Virus record (IMG/VR): IMGVR_UViG_3300021085_000142
Coordinates: 1 to 29,997 of that record
Strand: one strand, 5' to 3'
Length of the DNA: 29,997 bases
DNA from: a virus
The translations under genes were made by a program, and so were the position numbers. Shown piece after piece: positions 8,367 through 16,276 of this stretch. The notes below the pieces were generated by a model, which was given only the letters and a program-made list of their open reading frames with translations, was not told the DNA's origin and ran no database searches. Position 1 is the stretch's first letter. The number at the start of each line of letters is the position of its first letter.

Positions 8367-9710
8367 ATGGCTTTTTATATAGGAACAGACAAAGTAATTG
8401 AAGATACAGATGCAACGGCAGGTATTTCCACTAGTAGTAATTTAGATAGATTACAAATTAATGGAACTGATGTGCTAACACATGATGGTAGTACAATTAC
8501 ATTAAAAAATGTAGATATTAATGATGCAATTGAAGATTCAATTAATACTGATAATCTTACTGAAGGTTCCACAAATTTATTTTATACAGCAGCTAGACAA
8601 ACTGCAATAGAAACTTATGCAGATACAGCCGAAGCAGATGCAATCGCTACTTCGAATTTATATACAGATGCAGCTGAAATATCAGCAAACACATATACAG
8701 ATACGCAAATTGCAACAGTATTACCACTAAGCGGTGGAGTATTAACAGGACTATTAACATTAAGTGGAGCACCAACAAATGCTCTTCACGCCGCAACTAA
8801 ATCATATGTTGACAGTGCAATAACTTCAGGAACAGGTGCATTAGATACAGACGATATTGCTGAAGGTACAAACTTATATTACACAGATGCAAGAGCTGAT
8901 GCTAGAGTTGACGCAGGATTTAGTGCAAAGTCAACAACAAATTTATCAGAAGGTACTAACTTATATTACACAGACGCAAGAGTTAGTGCATTATTAGCCG
9001 GAGGCGGCGGTACTACTTATGCAACAGAAACATATGTTGACACAGCAGAAACAGACGCAAATACATACACAGATACTGCAATCGCAAACTTAGTAGATAC
9101 TGCACCAGCAACACTAGACACATTAAACGAATTAGCCGCAGCACTTGGCGATGATGCTAACTTTAGTACAACAATAACAAATCAAATAGCGGCATTAACA
9201 CACGATGGTTTTGCAGATTTTGTAGCAAACGAACATATTGATTGGACGTCAGCAAGTGCAGGAACAATTCATGCAAGTAACTATTCTAACACTGGTGATA
9301 CTACTTACACAGCAGGAGAAGGTTTACAATTAGTTGGAACAGAATTTTCAATGGATGGTTCATACACAGGAGATTTTAATGTTGATGGAAATATTATTGC
9401 AACACAAGATGTTACGGCATACTCAGATGCAAGATTAAAAAGAAATGTAGAAACAATAAGTAATGCAGTTGATTTAGTTAACTGTTTAAGAGGTGTAAAT
9501 TTTGAAAAAGACGGTAGACACAGTACTGGTGTTATTGCACAAGAAGTAGAAGAATTTTTACCAGAAGTAGTTCACACTGACGCTGAAGGAATGAAGTCTG
9601 TAGCATATGGAAATATTGCAGGCTTATTAATTGAAGCAATTAAAGAGCAACAACAGACTATTGAGAATTTACAAAAGCAAATATCAGATATACAATCATC
9701 AAAAGAATAA
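8367..9710 (+). CDS. Tail fibre/spike protein with C-terminal Peptidase_S74 chaperone (copy 3)
   Basis: 447 residues, ribosome site CGGAG at 8354-8358. The N-terminus (MAFYIGTDKVIEDTD) differs from the other two copies. It carries three EGS/EGT-NL[YF]YT repeats (the last two are shortened to EGTNLYYT), coiled-coil ETYADTAEADA sequence, a LDTLNELAAALGDDANF module around residues 250-266, and a Peptidase_S74 domain at ~349-447 with S353/K358. The C-terminus continues into a Gln-rich heptad tail (IKEQQQTIENLQKQI), as expected for the trimeric stem of S74 chaperones. Its S74 domain is the most diverged of the three (RLKRNVETISNAVDLV). Confidence 0.8.
   Translation: MAFYIGTDKVIEDTDATAGISTSSNLDRLQINGTDVLTHDGSTITLKNVDINDAIEDSINTDNLTEGSTNLFYTAARQTAIETYADTAEADAIATSNLYTDAAEISANTYTDTQIATVLPLSGGVLTGLLTLSGAPTNALHAATKSYVDSAITSGTGALDTDDIAEGTNLYYTDARADARVDAGFSAKSTTNLSEGTNLYYTDARVSALLAGGGGTTYATETYVDTAETDANTYTDTAIANLVDTAPATLDTLNELAAALGDDANFSTTITNQIAALTHDGFADFVANEHIDWTSASAGTIHASNYSNTGDTTYTAGEGLQLVGTEFSMDGSYTGDFNVDGNIIATQDVTAYSDARLKRNVETISNAVDLVNCLRGVNFEKDGRHSTGVIAQEVEEFLPEVVHTDAEGMKSVAYGNIAGLLIEAIKEQQQTIENLQKQISDIQSSKE
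8611..8644 (+). repeat. 34-base block identical to 6048-6081
   Basis: Second member of the cross-gene exact repeat described at 6048-6081. It lies in the coiled-coil coding part of the third S74 gene. Confidence 0.75.
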
Positions 9711-9739
9711 TATACTAATATAAGCAATTATATATTTTA

Positions 9740-9748
9740 GATAAATAC
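9740..9748 (+). promoter_or_regulatory. T4-type late promoter (GATAAATAC)
   Basis: GATAAATAC lies 55 bases before the ATG at 9803. Confidence 0.75.
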
Positions 9749-9802
9749 AACTGCAAGCAATAAGCCTGCGATTATCGATAATTACAAGCAAGGAGTCACA
9801 CT

Positions 9803-9988
9803 ATGGCATTACCAGCAACCGGATCCATTATTAGTATGGGACAAGTACGTAACTATTTTGGACTAAGTGGAAACATCGCTATGTCTACATTAGGAAATAC
9901 TATTTCACCATCAGTAACATCAAACATTCAGCTTTCAGCTACGTTTGGCGGATGGCAGAATCCAAATTCAACTGGCGCAGACGCTTAA
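9803..9988 (+). CDS. Small virion-type protein (61 aa)
   Basis: 61 residues, behind a strong AAGGAG site (9789-9794) and its own late promoter. The sequence opens MALPATGSIISMGQVRNYFGL; the pattern LPA[ST]G.IS..QV is common at the N-terminus of small phage structural or adhesin proteins, including longer fibres in which it is followed by a variable part. Here it stands alone and ends FGGWQNPNSTG. It sits at the end of the fibre block, directly before a terminator. A small late structural protein is the best reading; the function is unknown. Confidence 0.6.
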   Translation: MALPATGSIISMGQVRNYFGLSGNIAMSTLGNTISPSVTSNIQLSATFGGWQNPNSTGADA

Positions 9989-10009
9989 TTTGAATAGGTA
10001 AATAAAACT

Positions 10010-10049
10010 AATAATAACGTTGTTATTAACTTGACAACGTTATTATTTT
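10010..10049 (+). terminator. Intrinsic terminator closing the fibre block
   Basis: A perfect 13-pair stem, AATAATAACGTTG / CAACGTTATTATT (10010-10022/10035-10047), with a 12-base loop and a short T run (10046-10049). Confidence 0.8.
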
Positions 10050-10059
10050 ATAGTAAAAT
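10031..10059 (+). promoter_or_regulatory. Sigma70-like promoter embedded in the terminator
   Basis: TTGACA (10031-10036), a 17-base spacer and TAAAAT (10054-10059). The -35 box covers the end of the terminator loop and the start of its 3' arm. It would drive the gene at 10104 and probably the glycosyltransferase pair behind it. No late-promoter motif precedes 10104. Confidence 0.6.
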
Positions 10060-10103
10060 AACTTAGATGAATTACACAAGTAAACTCAACACAGGAGAAA
10101 ACA

Positions 10104-10526
10104 ATGAGTATTAGAACACGTTTTGAAATTGAAACGTTCGTGCTTGGGGCACACCCAACACCGGCAAGAAAAGCACATGCATTAACACAAGAACTTATGC
10201 AGGCTAGAGAACAACAACACCCAGATCTTCAAGTATTAGAAGAAGTTTATGCAAACTTTAGTGCAGAGCATGATGTAGATGCATTACTGTCTAACATCAA
10301 TGATACTGAAGAAGAATATTGGGTACACCGTTTAGCAAAATTGGCAGCGGTTGATATTTTAACAATTGGTAAAGTACAACCAGAACACATGAATTATATG
10401 GTAGCGTTGGAAGACGAAGCCTTTGCGGCATGTGTTAAAGAAACAACTTCAATTGCTAAACAATTGAATTTTGAAGTACAGCAAATTGAAGCTGAACTTC
10501 AGTCAGAACTAGCTTCTGAAAAGTAA
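10104..10526 (+). CDS. Conserved T4-like marine phage protein, unknown function
   Basis: 140 residues, with the ribosome site AGGAG at 10092-10096. It opens SIRTRFEIETFVLGAHPTPARKA, which resembles an uncharacterised protein I associate with cyanophage-type T4-like genomes. The rest is acidic and predicted helical (QQHPDLQVLEEVYANF, VQQIEAELQSELASEK). It shows no membrane segment, signal peptide or catalytic motif. It is the first gene behind the sigma70-like promoter and is followed after three bases by a glycosyltransferase-like gene, so it may be expressed earlier than the virion genes around it. Confidence 0.6.
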   Translation: MSIRTRFEIETFVLGAHPTPARKAHALTQELMQAREQQHPDLQVLEEVYANFSAEHDVDALLSNINDTEEEYWVHRLAKLAAVDILTIGKVQPEHMNYMVALEDEAFAACVKETTSIAKQLNFEVQQIEAELQSELASEK

Positions 10527-10529
10527 TTA

Positions 10530-11180
10530 ATGGTCAGTGTAACTAACCATTATTACAAGAAAGACAATTCCGCGAATGTAGCCATTTGTGTTCCTGTGCA
10601 GAATCAAACTACGGCGGTCTTTGCTTATAGTTTAGCCATGCTTCAAAAAAAGTGTGGCGAGACTGGACTTGCAACTTCATTGCATTTTAATATGGGCAGT
10701 GAAGTAGCAATGCAAAGACAACAGTTAGTAGATCAAGCACTAGAAACAGATTGCACTCACATTATGTGGATTGACGCAGATATGCAATTTCCAGTAGATA
10801 CGCTAAATATATTATTAGCAGCAGACAAAGATATTGTCGCTGGAAATTACTCAACAAGAGTCCCGCCACACAGGCCGGTTGCTTTTAAAAGTAAAAACAA
10901 TTTAGATAGTAGAGTTTTTACAGGAAAAGGAAACGAACAAGTATGGGCAGTTGGAAGCGGAATGATGTTAGTAAAAAGAGAAGTATACGAAAATATTTCT
11001 CGACCTCATTATAAGATTGAGTATAACGAAAGCTATACTGAATTAGTAGGAGAAGATATATACTTTTGTAACCTAGCACATGACAATGGTTATAGCGTAT
11101 ATGTTAGTCACGATGTAAGTGACAGAATAGCACATATAGGAACACGTGCATATACAATTAAGGGCGATTGCAATGATTAA
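10530..11180 (+). CDS. Glycosyltransferase-like protein, GT-A fold (GT2-like)
   Basis: 216 residues. The N-terminus has VAICVPVQNQTTAVF, the first strand and nucleotide-sugar loop typical of GT-A enzymes. A DxD motif lies at D82-A-D84 (MWIDADMQFP), preceded by the acceptor-side helix with MQRQQLV. GSGMMLVKREVYE around residue 145 and the GEDIYFC acid cluster near residue 180 complete the family pattern. These enzymes transfer a sugar from a nucleotide donor using a metal held by DxD. The substrate could be modified DNA, a virion protein or a host glycan. The start ATG has a weak ribosome site three bases after the previous stop, suggesting coupled translation. The 3' end overlaps the next gene by eight bases. 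Confidence 0.75.
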   Translation: MVSVTNHYYKKDNSANVAICVPVQNQTTAVFAYSLAMLQKKCGETGLATSLHFNMGSEVAMQRQQLVDQALETDCTHIMWIDADMQFPVDTLNILLAADKDIVAGNYSTRVPPHRPVAFKSKNNLDSRVFTGKGNEQVWAVGSGMMLVKREVYENISRPHYKIEYNESYTELVGEDIYFCNLAHDNGYSVYVSHDVSDRIAHIGTRAYTIKGDCND

Positions 11181-12255
11181 TTTAATTAATAGAAACAAAG
11201 AATTCCAAGGGCAAAGTGTTGTAACACCTTGGGATAGATTAAAAAGGTTTATGTTCGATTCATATCCAGTAGTTAAAACACCTATCAAATTAACAGACGA
11301 AGGTGCATTACTTGAAGTAGCATCCAAATATAAAGATACACATGATATGGTTTGGGTAGTATTTGATGAAATTGAAGTAAATCCAAATTTTGCATGGCAA
11401 TACAGACCCGATGGAGAAATTGGAAAGAGTTTTATCCATACGTTTCCTAGAGTAGTTAAACGAACTAGCAGACCAGTTAGTTGGGGTGATATTCATTTAG
11501 TTCCTACACATGGAGTATCACATGGAGTACTGCAAAACAAACTTGTATCAAGCTATCATGTAGCAGAGTTTGATATATTCATGATTAGTTTTCACGAAGC
11601 AGAAGCAGATGAAAATTTCCAAAAATTAAGAGATAGATTCAAAGATGCACAACACGTAAAGAATGTAGAAGGCATTGGTAATGCACATAAACGTGCAGGA
11701 GAATTAGCAAAATCAGAAATGGTATATATTGTTGATGCTGATGCAGACATAACAGGGCATTTTAGTTTTGATTATATTCCACCAATGAGTAGTAGAAAAA
11801 ATACAACATTTGTATGGAGTGCAAGAAATCCAATTAATGATTTAGAATACGGTTATGGTGGTGTTAAATTATTCCCACGCGAACAGTTACTATCATTAGG
11901 ACACACATTGCCAGATTATACAACAGGCGTAGCATTTTATCAACCAATTAGTGATATATCAAATATTACACGATTCAATAAAGACCCATATAGAACATGG
12001 CGTAGTGCATTCCGTGAATGTGTTAAACTAGCAAGTTCTGTAAACCCTAATCAAAAACAAGAAGAAACAGATGCAAGACTTGAAACTTGGACAACTGTAG
12101 ACAACGGTGGACGTTTTGGACGCTATTGTCTTAAAGGTGCAAACGAAGGCAAAGCATATGGACTTGAACACAAAGACAATACAGAAGCATTAAATAAAAT
12201 TAATGACTTTGAATGGTTACGTGAACAGTTTGTTGCTAGTATGAAAAAACGATAA
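11173..12255 (+). CDS. Second glycosyltransferase-like protein
   Basis: 360 residues from the ATG at 11173. The GTG at 11146 would add nine residues, but AAGGG at 11160-11164 favours 11173. The core has MVYIVDADADI (183-193), a DxDxD metal site, followed by FVWSARNPINDLEYGYGGVK (213-232), which looks like an acceptor or nucleotide loop. SFHEAEADENF earlier resembles GT-A strand beta-2/3 territory. The N-terminal ~130 residues are unassigned. It overlaps the previous GT by eight bases, so the two are probably made together and may act on the same substrate. It ends one base before the convergent Nudix gene. The call as a GT-A enzyme rests on the DxD context and the neighbour. Confidence 0.6.
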   Translation: MINLINRNKEFQGQSVVTPWDRLKRFMFDSYPVVKTPIKLTDEGALLEVASKYKDTHDMVWVVFDEIEVNPNFAWQYRPDGEIGKSFIHTFPRVVKRTSRPVSWGDIHLVPTHGVSHGVLQNKLVSSYHVAEFDIFMISFHEAEADENFQKLRDRFKDAQHVKNVEGIGNAHKRAGELAKSEMVYIVDADADITGHFSFDYIPPMSSRKNTTFVWSARNPINDLEYGYGGVKLFPREQLLSLGHTLPDYTTGVAFYQPISDISNITRFNKDPYRTWRSAFRECVKLASSVNPNQKQEETDARLETWTTVDNGGRFGRYCLKGANEGKAYGLEHKDNTEALNKINDFEWLREQFVASMKKR

Positions 12256-12256
12256 G

Positions 12257-12688
12257 TTATTTTTGTTTTGTTTGATGTGTGTGTACAGTTCTAAGTTTCT
12301 TAATAAACTGTTTTGAATTAAATTGTATCTTTGCTCCTGGATGAACAGGTCTAGGCCAATTCCCAATTTTAACCCAACAATATCCATCACTTTCGTTGTT
12401 TAGTACAGGAATGAACTCATCTTCTACTGTAACAACAAAACTGTGATATATAAATTTCTTATTAGGACTTGTAAATTTGTTTAAAGGAATAACCTTTTCA
12501 ATAGATGGAACTATTCCTACTTCTTCTTCTATTTCTCTATATAAAGTTTCAATAGGTCTCTCATTGCCTTCTGATTTACCACCAAAAAAGCCCCATGTTC
12601 TAGGATGATTAACTTCGCCACTTCTTTGTTGTAGCATTACTCTGCCAGTATCTATACTTAAAAATATACATCCGCTTGCTGTTATCAT
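12257..12688 (-). CDS. Nudix hydrolase
   Basis: 143 residues. The start is the ATG at 12688, which has AGGA five bases upstream; the in-frame TTG at 12712 has no ribosome site. The Nudix box GX5EX7REUXEEXGU is complete, running from GKSEGNE through REIEEEVGI, so the Mg-dependent pyrophosphohydrolase site is intact. Before it lies GRVMLQQRSGEVNHPRTWGF, typical of NTP-sanitising or MutT-like members. It could hydrolyse damaged or surplus dNTPs, ADP-ribose-type compounds, or capped RNA as T4 NudE does; the sequence does not decide. It is the last gene of the leftward neck operon (gp14-gp15-nudix), so it would be made late. Its stop is one base from the convergent glycosyltransferase stop. Confidence 0.85.
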   Translation of the reverse strand: MITASGCIFLSIDTGRVMLQQRSGEVNHPRTWGFFGGKSEGNERPIETLYREIEEEVGIVPSIEKVIPLNKFTSPNKKFIYHSFVVTVEDEFIPVLNNESDGYCWVKIGNWPRPVHPGAKIQFNSKQFIKKLRTVHTHQTKQK

Positions 12689-12733
12689 ATATGTCCTATC
12701 CAGTGAGTACAATCATCGCACGGGTCGTCAATT

Positions 12734-14092
12734 TTACAGATATATTCGCCAGTATCCAGAATTATAAATTCCTTCATAACTGTTAATCCACTCTGATCCA
12801 TTCCATTCAAGCTGATCGTTACTTGAAACATTCGTTACGTATTGAGTTGTATTATTAGTAGAGCTATCAAAACTAACAGTCCATGCGGTACCGTTGTATT
12901 CTATAATGTCATTTTTATTTGCAACTACATTAGTCCATAATGCATTTATAGGAGTACTTTCTAATACAACGTAACGTTGTCCTGTAACTGCTGAAGGAAC
13001 ACTTCCGTCTCCGGGATAATTTTTACTTGGATCGACTATAGCATCAACAGCCGTTAGTGTATTTGTAGGCAATGTAGAATTATCTATAGTAACACTTAAT
13101 AAGTTAGGATCACTTGGATGCTCTTCTAATCTACCAATAATATCATTGTCTTTATCACTAATATCGCTTCCTTTTCTAAGTCTTAATTGACTTATTCCAG
13201 ATCTTAATGTACCAAATGGTAATAATGCTTTGTCCCATTCTAATACTAATCCATCGTCGTCTAAATTTGCACCCTTATCGTTTAATAATTGTAAATTACC
13301 ATTTTCATATTTAACTTTTCTATCTTTGTAGGTGACAATAGTATACTTCAATGAGTCTTTATCAAATACTTTTTGTTCTTTAAAGTTATCCAAGTCATCG
13401 TCATCTAAACTATATAGTTCACTAATAATAGTATGAATTAGTTTTTGTTGTTTTAATTTTGCTGGTGGAGTAATATATATAGGAATATTAAAAGTTAGTG
13501 TGGCAACATCAATAATATCGTCAATACTTGATCCCACACTTCTAGTACTCCAAGTTGTATTAGTTAATTCAACATGACTTAAAGAAGTCCAGTCAACTGG
13601 ACTATCATTGGTTCTAATATCTAATGTTGGGTTAAACAATACTAGTATTTGTTCCATGAGTTGTAGTTTTTGATCTGTATTTGAAGTCCAAACATCACAG
13701 TTCATTACTAACATATAAGGAACAGGTGCGTGTCTTTCAACTGTATATTGATTACCTAATTCGTTAACATATTCTCCAGTTGCTTGATTGTATTTCTTTT
13801 CGTTTACTTGAACTTTGTCTACGTGATCTTGATATGTACGTCTTTCAGCAAACATATCTAATGATGTTACATAACAACTAATAAACGGAACAGTGTTAAC
13901 AATGTTCTCACTATTCTCTCTTGTTATGTGTGCAGCCATTCTATTAATGTCACCATAGCGTACAGGTACTTGTTGAAATATAGGAAGGTCGTTATCGTTT
14001 TTTCCCATTTGTACATTGAATCCACTAAACAGTCTTATAAACTGTTGAATGTATCTTCTAATTTGTTTATCGTAAAAGTATTGTTGTGCCAT
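12734..14092 (-). CDS. 15: Tail sheath stabilisation / tail completion protein (T4 gp15-like) with C-terminal extension
   Basis: 452 residues. The N-terminal ~235 residues match gp15 of T4-like marine phages: QYFYDKQIRRYIQQFIRLF at the start, VPVRYGDINR, VERHAPVPYMLVMNCDVWTS, QKLQLMEQILVLFNP and TLTFNIPIYITPPAKLK. gp15 caps the tail tube and sheath and joins the tail to the neck. Most gp15 proteins end soon after this region (T4 gp15 is about 270 aa). Here roughly 200 more residues follow, acidic at first and then containing IIEYNGTAW and LEWNGSEW, aromatic modules also found in the sheath protein. The ATG overlaps the gp14 stop by one base. It is transcribed leftward, opposite to gp13 and gp18. 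Confidence 0.85.
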   Translation of the reverse strand: MAQQYFYDKQIRRYIQQFIRLFSGFNVQMGKNDNDLPIFQQVPVRYGDINRMAAHITRENSENIVNTVPFISCYVTSLDMFAERRTYQDHVDKVQVNEKKYNQATGEYVNELGNQYTVERHAPVPYMLVMNCDVWTSNTDQKLQLMEQILVLFNPTLDIRTNDSPVDWTSLSHVELTNTTWSTRSVGSSIDDIIDVATLTFNIPIYITPPAKLKQQKLIHTIISELYSLDDDDLDNFKEQKVFDKDSLKYTIVTYKDRKVKYENGNLQLLNDKGANLDDDGLVLEWDKALLPFGTLRSGISQLRLRKGSDISDKDNDIIGRLEEHPSDPNLLSVTIDNSTLPTNTLTAVDAIVDPSKNYPGDGSVPSAVTGQRYVVLESTPINALWTNVVANKNDIIEYNGTAWTVSFDSSTNNTTQYVTNVSSNDQLEWNGSEWINSYEGIYNSGYWRIYL

Positions 14093-15159
14093 TATTCAAA
14101 ATCACTCTTTGGTTTAATTACCTGAGACAGGGGTTGTTTCTCTGGAGTTTCTTGATTATTAACTATAGTTGTTGTATCATTGTTAATAAATCCACTTGCA
14201 TTATAAGTTCTATCACTCCATGTTTGCTCAGTAATATTATCGTATAATCTGTGCCATTTGCTTCCTCGTCTAACAAAAAGTCTGTTAGGCGTAAAATCTG
14301 TTCTCACAAAATACTCACCTTCGCTTGGTTGAGCAGGAAATTGATCACCTTGTTGTAACACTTCACCATGTTCATATGTTGTACTATTATCTTCTACACC
14401 AAATAAATGATCAGCTAGTGGTAAGTTATTTGGATTGGCTGCTTCAGCACTTTTAACAATAGCATTACTAATGTTAAGTTCTGTTTTGTAAGAACTAATA
14501 TCATTTTTAAGACTATCTGGATTATCAGCAGTACCAAGTATATCTGCGTATTCTTGTGTATCTGTTAATGGTGCTACTTTAACACGCCAAATGTGTGGAT
14601 ACCAAGTTTGTGAAAATCCTTCACTTCCTCTTGCAGCATCTTGTACAACGTAAAACTTATTAATAGCATCTCTGTCGTTAGTAAGTAATAATTCATCACG
14701 TAAATGAGGTAATTCAATTACATCACCGGGCATAAGTCTACGCCCCATACGTTCTACCATGTCATTAATATGAAAACTAATAAACAACGTATCGTTTGTT
14801 AAAAACAAACCAAATTGTGTTAAATCAAAGTCATTATCACTAACATTATATACACCACGTAGTTCATAAACATCTGGATCGTACTTACGATCTCTGTTTT
14901 CCATAAACAACAAGTCTTGTATATTAGTTTCGTCTATTAATCCATCAGGATTAATTTCTTCACCTGTTATGTTATCAATCTCTAATCCACTGCCATAATT
15001 AGGCTCACTTGGGTCATTACTTTTGTTTTGTACATCTGGTCCTAGGTATTTGTGTACATGTATACCTGTTCCACCTATATCAAACTGTTCACGGATCGCA
15101 TGATCCATAAAAGTGTAATCGTTTCCCTTATAGGGTTTGTATAAACTGAGTCTTGGCAT
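14092..15159 (-). CDS. 14: Neck protein (T4 gp14-like)
   Basis: 355 residues. It matches gp14 of T4-like marine myophages in the middle part: YDPDVYELRGVYNVSDNDFD, LTQFGLFLTNDT, HINDMVERMGRRLMPGDVIE, then FYVVQDAARGSEGFSQTWYP and WRVKVAPLTD. gp14 forms, with gp13, the neck ring that closes the filled head and receives the tail. The C-terminal ~100 residues include GEYFVRTDF...RRGSKWHRLYD, a module that resembles the W-repeats in the sheath. It is the first gene of a leftward late operon with gp15 and Nudix. The late promoter is just upstream, and AAGGA lies about ten bases before the ATG. Confidence 0.85.
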   Translation of the reverse strand: MPRLSLYKPYKGNDYTFMDHAIREQFDIGGTGIHVHKYLGPDVQNKSNDPSEPNYGSGLEIDNITGEEINPDGLIDETNIQDLLFMENRDRKYDPDVYELRGVYNVSDNDFDLTQFGLFLTNDTLFISFHINDMVERMGRRLMPGDVIELPHLRDELLLTNDRDAINKFYVVQDAARGSEGFSQTWYPHIWRVKVAPLTDTQEYADILGTADNPDSLKNDISSYKTELNISNAIVKSAEAANPNNLPLADHLFGVEDNSTTYEHGEVLQQGDQFPAQPSEGEYFVRTDFTPNRLFVRRGSKWHRLYDNITEQTWSDRTYNASGFINNDTTTIVNNQETPEKQPLSQVIKPKSDFE

Positions 15160-15179
15160 GTGGTTTTCCTTGTTATATT

Positions 15180-15188
15180 GTATTTATC
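15180..15188 (-). promoter_or_regulatory. T4-type late promoter on the minus strand (GATAAATAC)
   Basis: Read leftward, 15188-15180 is GATAAATAC, 20 bases before the gp14 ATG. This is direct support that the inverted gp14-gp15-Nudix block is an active late operon and not a misplaced relic. Confidence 0.75.
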
Positions 15189-15218
15189 CATTTTTATAAT
15201 AACCCATCGTAGAAAAGG

Positions 15219-15226
15219 CTAAATAG
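15219..15226 (+). promoter_or_regulatory. Probable T4-type late promoter (CTAAATAG)
   Basis: CTAAATAG differs from ATAAATAC at the first and last positions. It lies 45 bases before the ATG of the SbmA-like gene and diverges from the gp14 promoter only ~30 bases away. Confidence 0.5.
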
Positions 15227-15271
15227 TTATGTATGCAGTTAATATTCTGCATTTATATAAGGATAAACACT

Positions 15272-16243
15272 ATGTTTAGATTTTTTACAGAAAAGAAATG
15301 GCTTTTGTGGTCCTGGGTAGGTTCCGCAATAATTTTATCATCACTTTGGGTACAAGTCGAAATTGATGTTAAAATTAACGAATGGTTCGGTCAATTCTAT
15401 GATATGATCCAGAAAGCCCTAGCAACACCTAATGCAATCACTATAGGTGAGTATTGGAGTAGTTTAGCAAGTTTCTTATACCTAGCGGCTATATATGTAG
15501 GTATTGCGGTTGTAGTAAGTTACTTTACTGCACACTATCTATTTAGATGGCGTACTGCAATGGTAGAATGGTATCATTCAGTATATGACAAAGCTAGAAC
15601 TATTGAAGGTGCCGCACAAAGGGTACAAGAAGATACGATTAAGTTTAGTCGTATTATGGAAGGATTAGGTACAAGTTTTATTGAATCAATAATGGTTCTA
15701 GTACAGTTCGTTCCTATTCTATTAGGACTATCAGTAGGTATTCCTATCTTCTTCTTTGGTGATTGGCAATATGGACTTGTTACAGGTGCTATTGTTTGGT
15801 CAGTGGGCGGAACATTATTCTTAATAGCACTAGGTTGGATATTACGCTTAGTTGGTGTTGAATATGATTTGCAGAAAAAAGAAGCGGCATACAGAAAAAT
15901 ACTTGTTATTGCAGAAGACGATGCAACAGTAAGACCAAAAACTATTAACGAACTTTTCCAAGATGTTCGTGGTATTCACTTTAAGTCTTATTTGCGTTAC
16001 TTGTATTTTAATGTTGGACGTATTACATACTTACAAGCAAACGTACTAAGTGCATATGTGTTCTTAGCACCGGCTATTGTAGCAGGTGTAGTAACACTTG
16101 GTGTAATGCAACAGATTATTCGTGCATTTGGAAGAGTAGAAGGCAGTATGCAATATCTCTTCAGAGCGTGGCCAACACTTATTGAGTTAATGAGTGTATT
16201 CAAACGTTTAAGAGAATTTGAACGTCAAATTAACGAAAAATAG
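15272..16243 (+). CDS. SbmA/BacA-family inner-membrane peptide transporter
   Basis: 323 residues from the ATG at 15272 with AAGG at 15259-15262; the in-frame ATG at 15233 lies almost on the predicted transcript start and has no ribosome site. It is a clear member of the SbmA/BacA family. Diagnostic stretches are FRWRTAM (91-97), IEGAAQRVQEDT (111-122), EAAYRK (204-209), EDDAT (215-219), VGRITYLQ (248-255), APAIVAGVVTLGVMQQI (266-282) and LIELMSVFKRLREFE (303-317), all aligning with E. coli SbmA from memory. Hydrophobic spans lie at about 10-28, 66-86, 136-160, 168-192 and 259-280. Family members are proton-driven dimeric importers of peptides and similar compounds, with an ABC-type membrane fold but no ATPase. 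The protein lacks about the first 80 residues of E. coli SbmA. It has its own late promoter and terminator between phage neck genes, which suggests a moron-like acquired cassette. Confidence 0.92.
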   Translation: MFRFFTEKKWLLWSWVGSAIILSSLWVQVEIDVKINEWFGQFYDMIQKALATPNAITIGEYWSSLASFLYLAAIYVGIAVVVSYFTAHYLFRWRTAMVEWYHSVYDKARTIEGAAQRVQEDTIKFSRIMEGLGTSFIESIMVLVQFVPILLGLSVGIPIFFFGDWQYGLVTGAIVWSVGGTLFLIALGWILRLVGVEYDLQKKEAAYRKILVIAEDDATVRPKTINELFQDVRGIHFKSYLRYLYFNVGRITYLQANVLSAYVFLAPAIVAGVVTLGVMQQIIRAFGRVEGSMQYLFRAWPTLIELMSVFKRLREFERQINEK

Positions 16244-16276
16244 CAAAAAAAATTAAATAAAAGCCAAAAAAAAAAT

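Noticed and set aside
15233-15271. Upstream ATG at 15233 as start of the transporter
   Set aside because: It is almost at the predicted transcript start, lacks a ribosome site, and the added residues do not resemble the N-terminus of the family.
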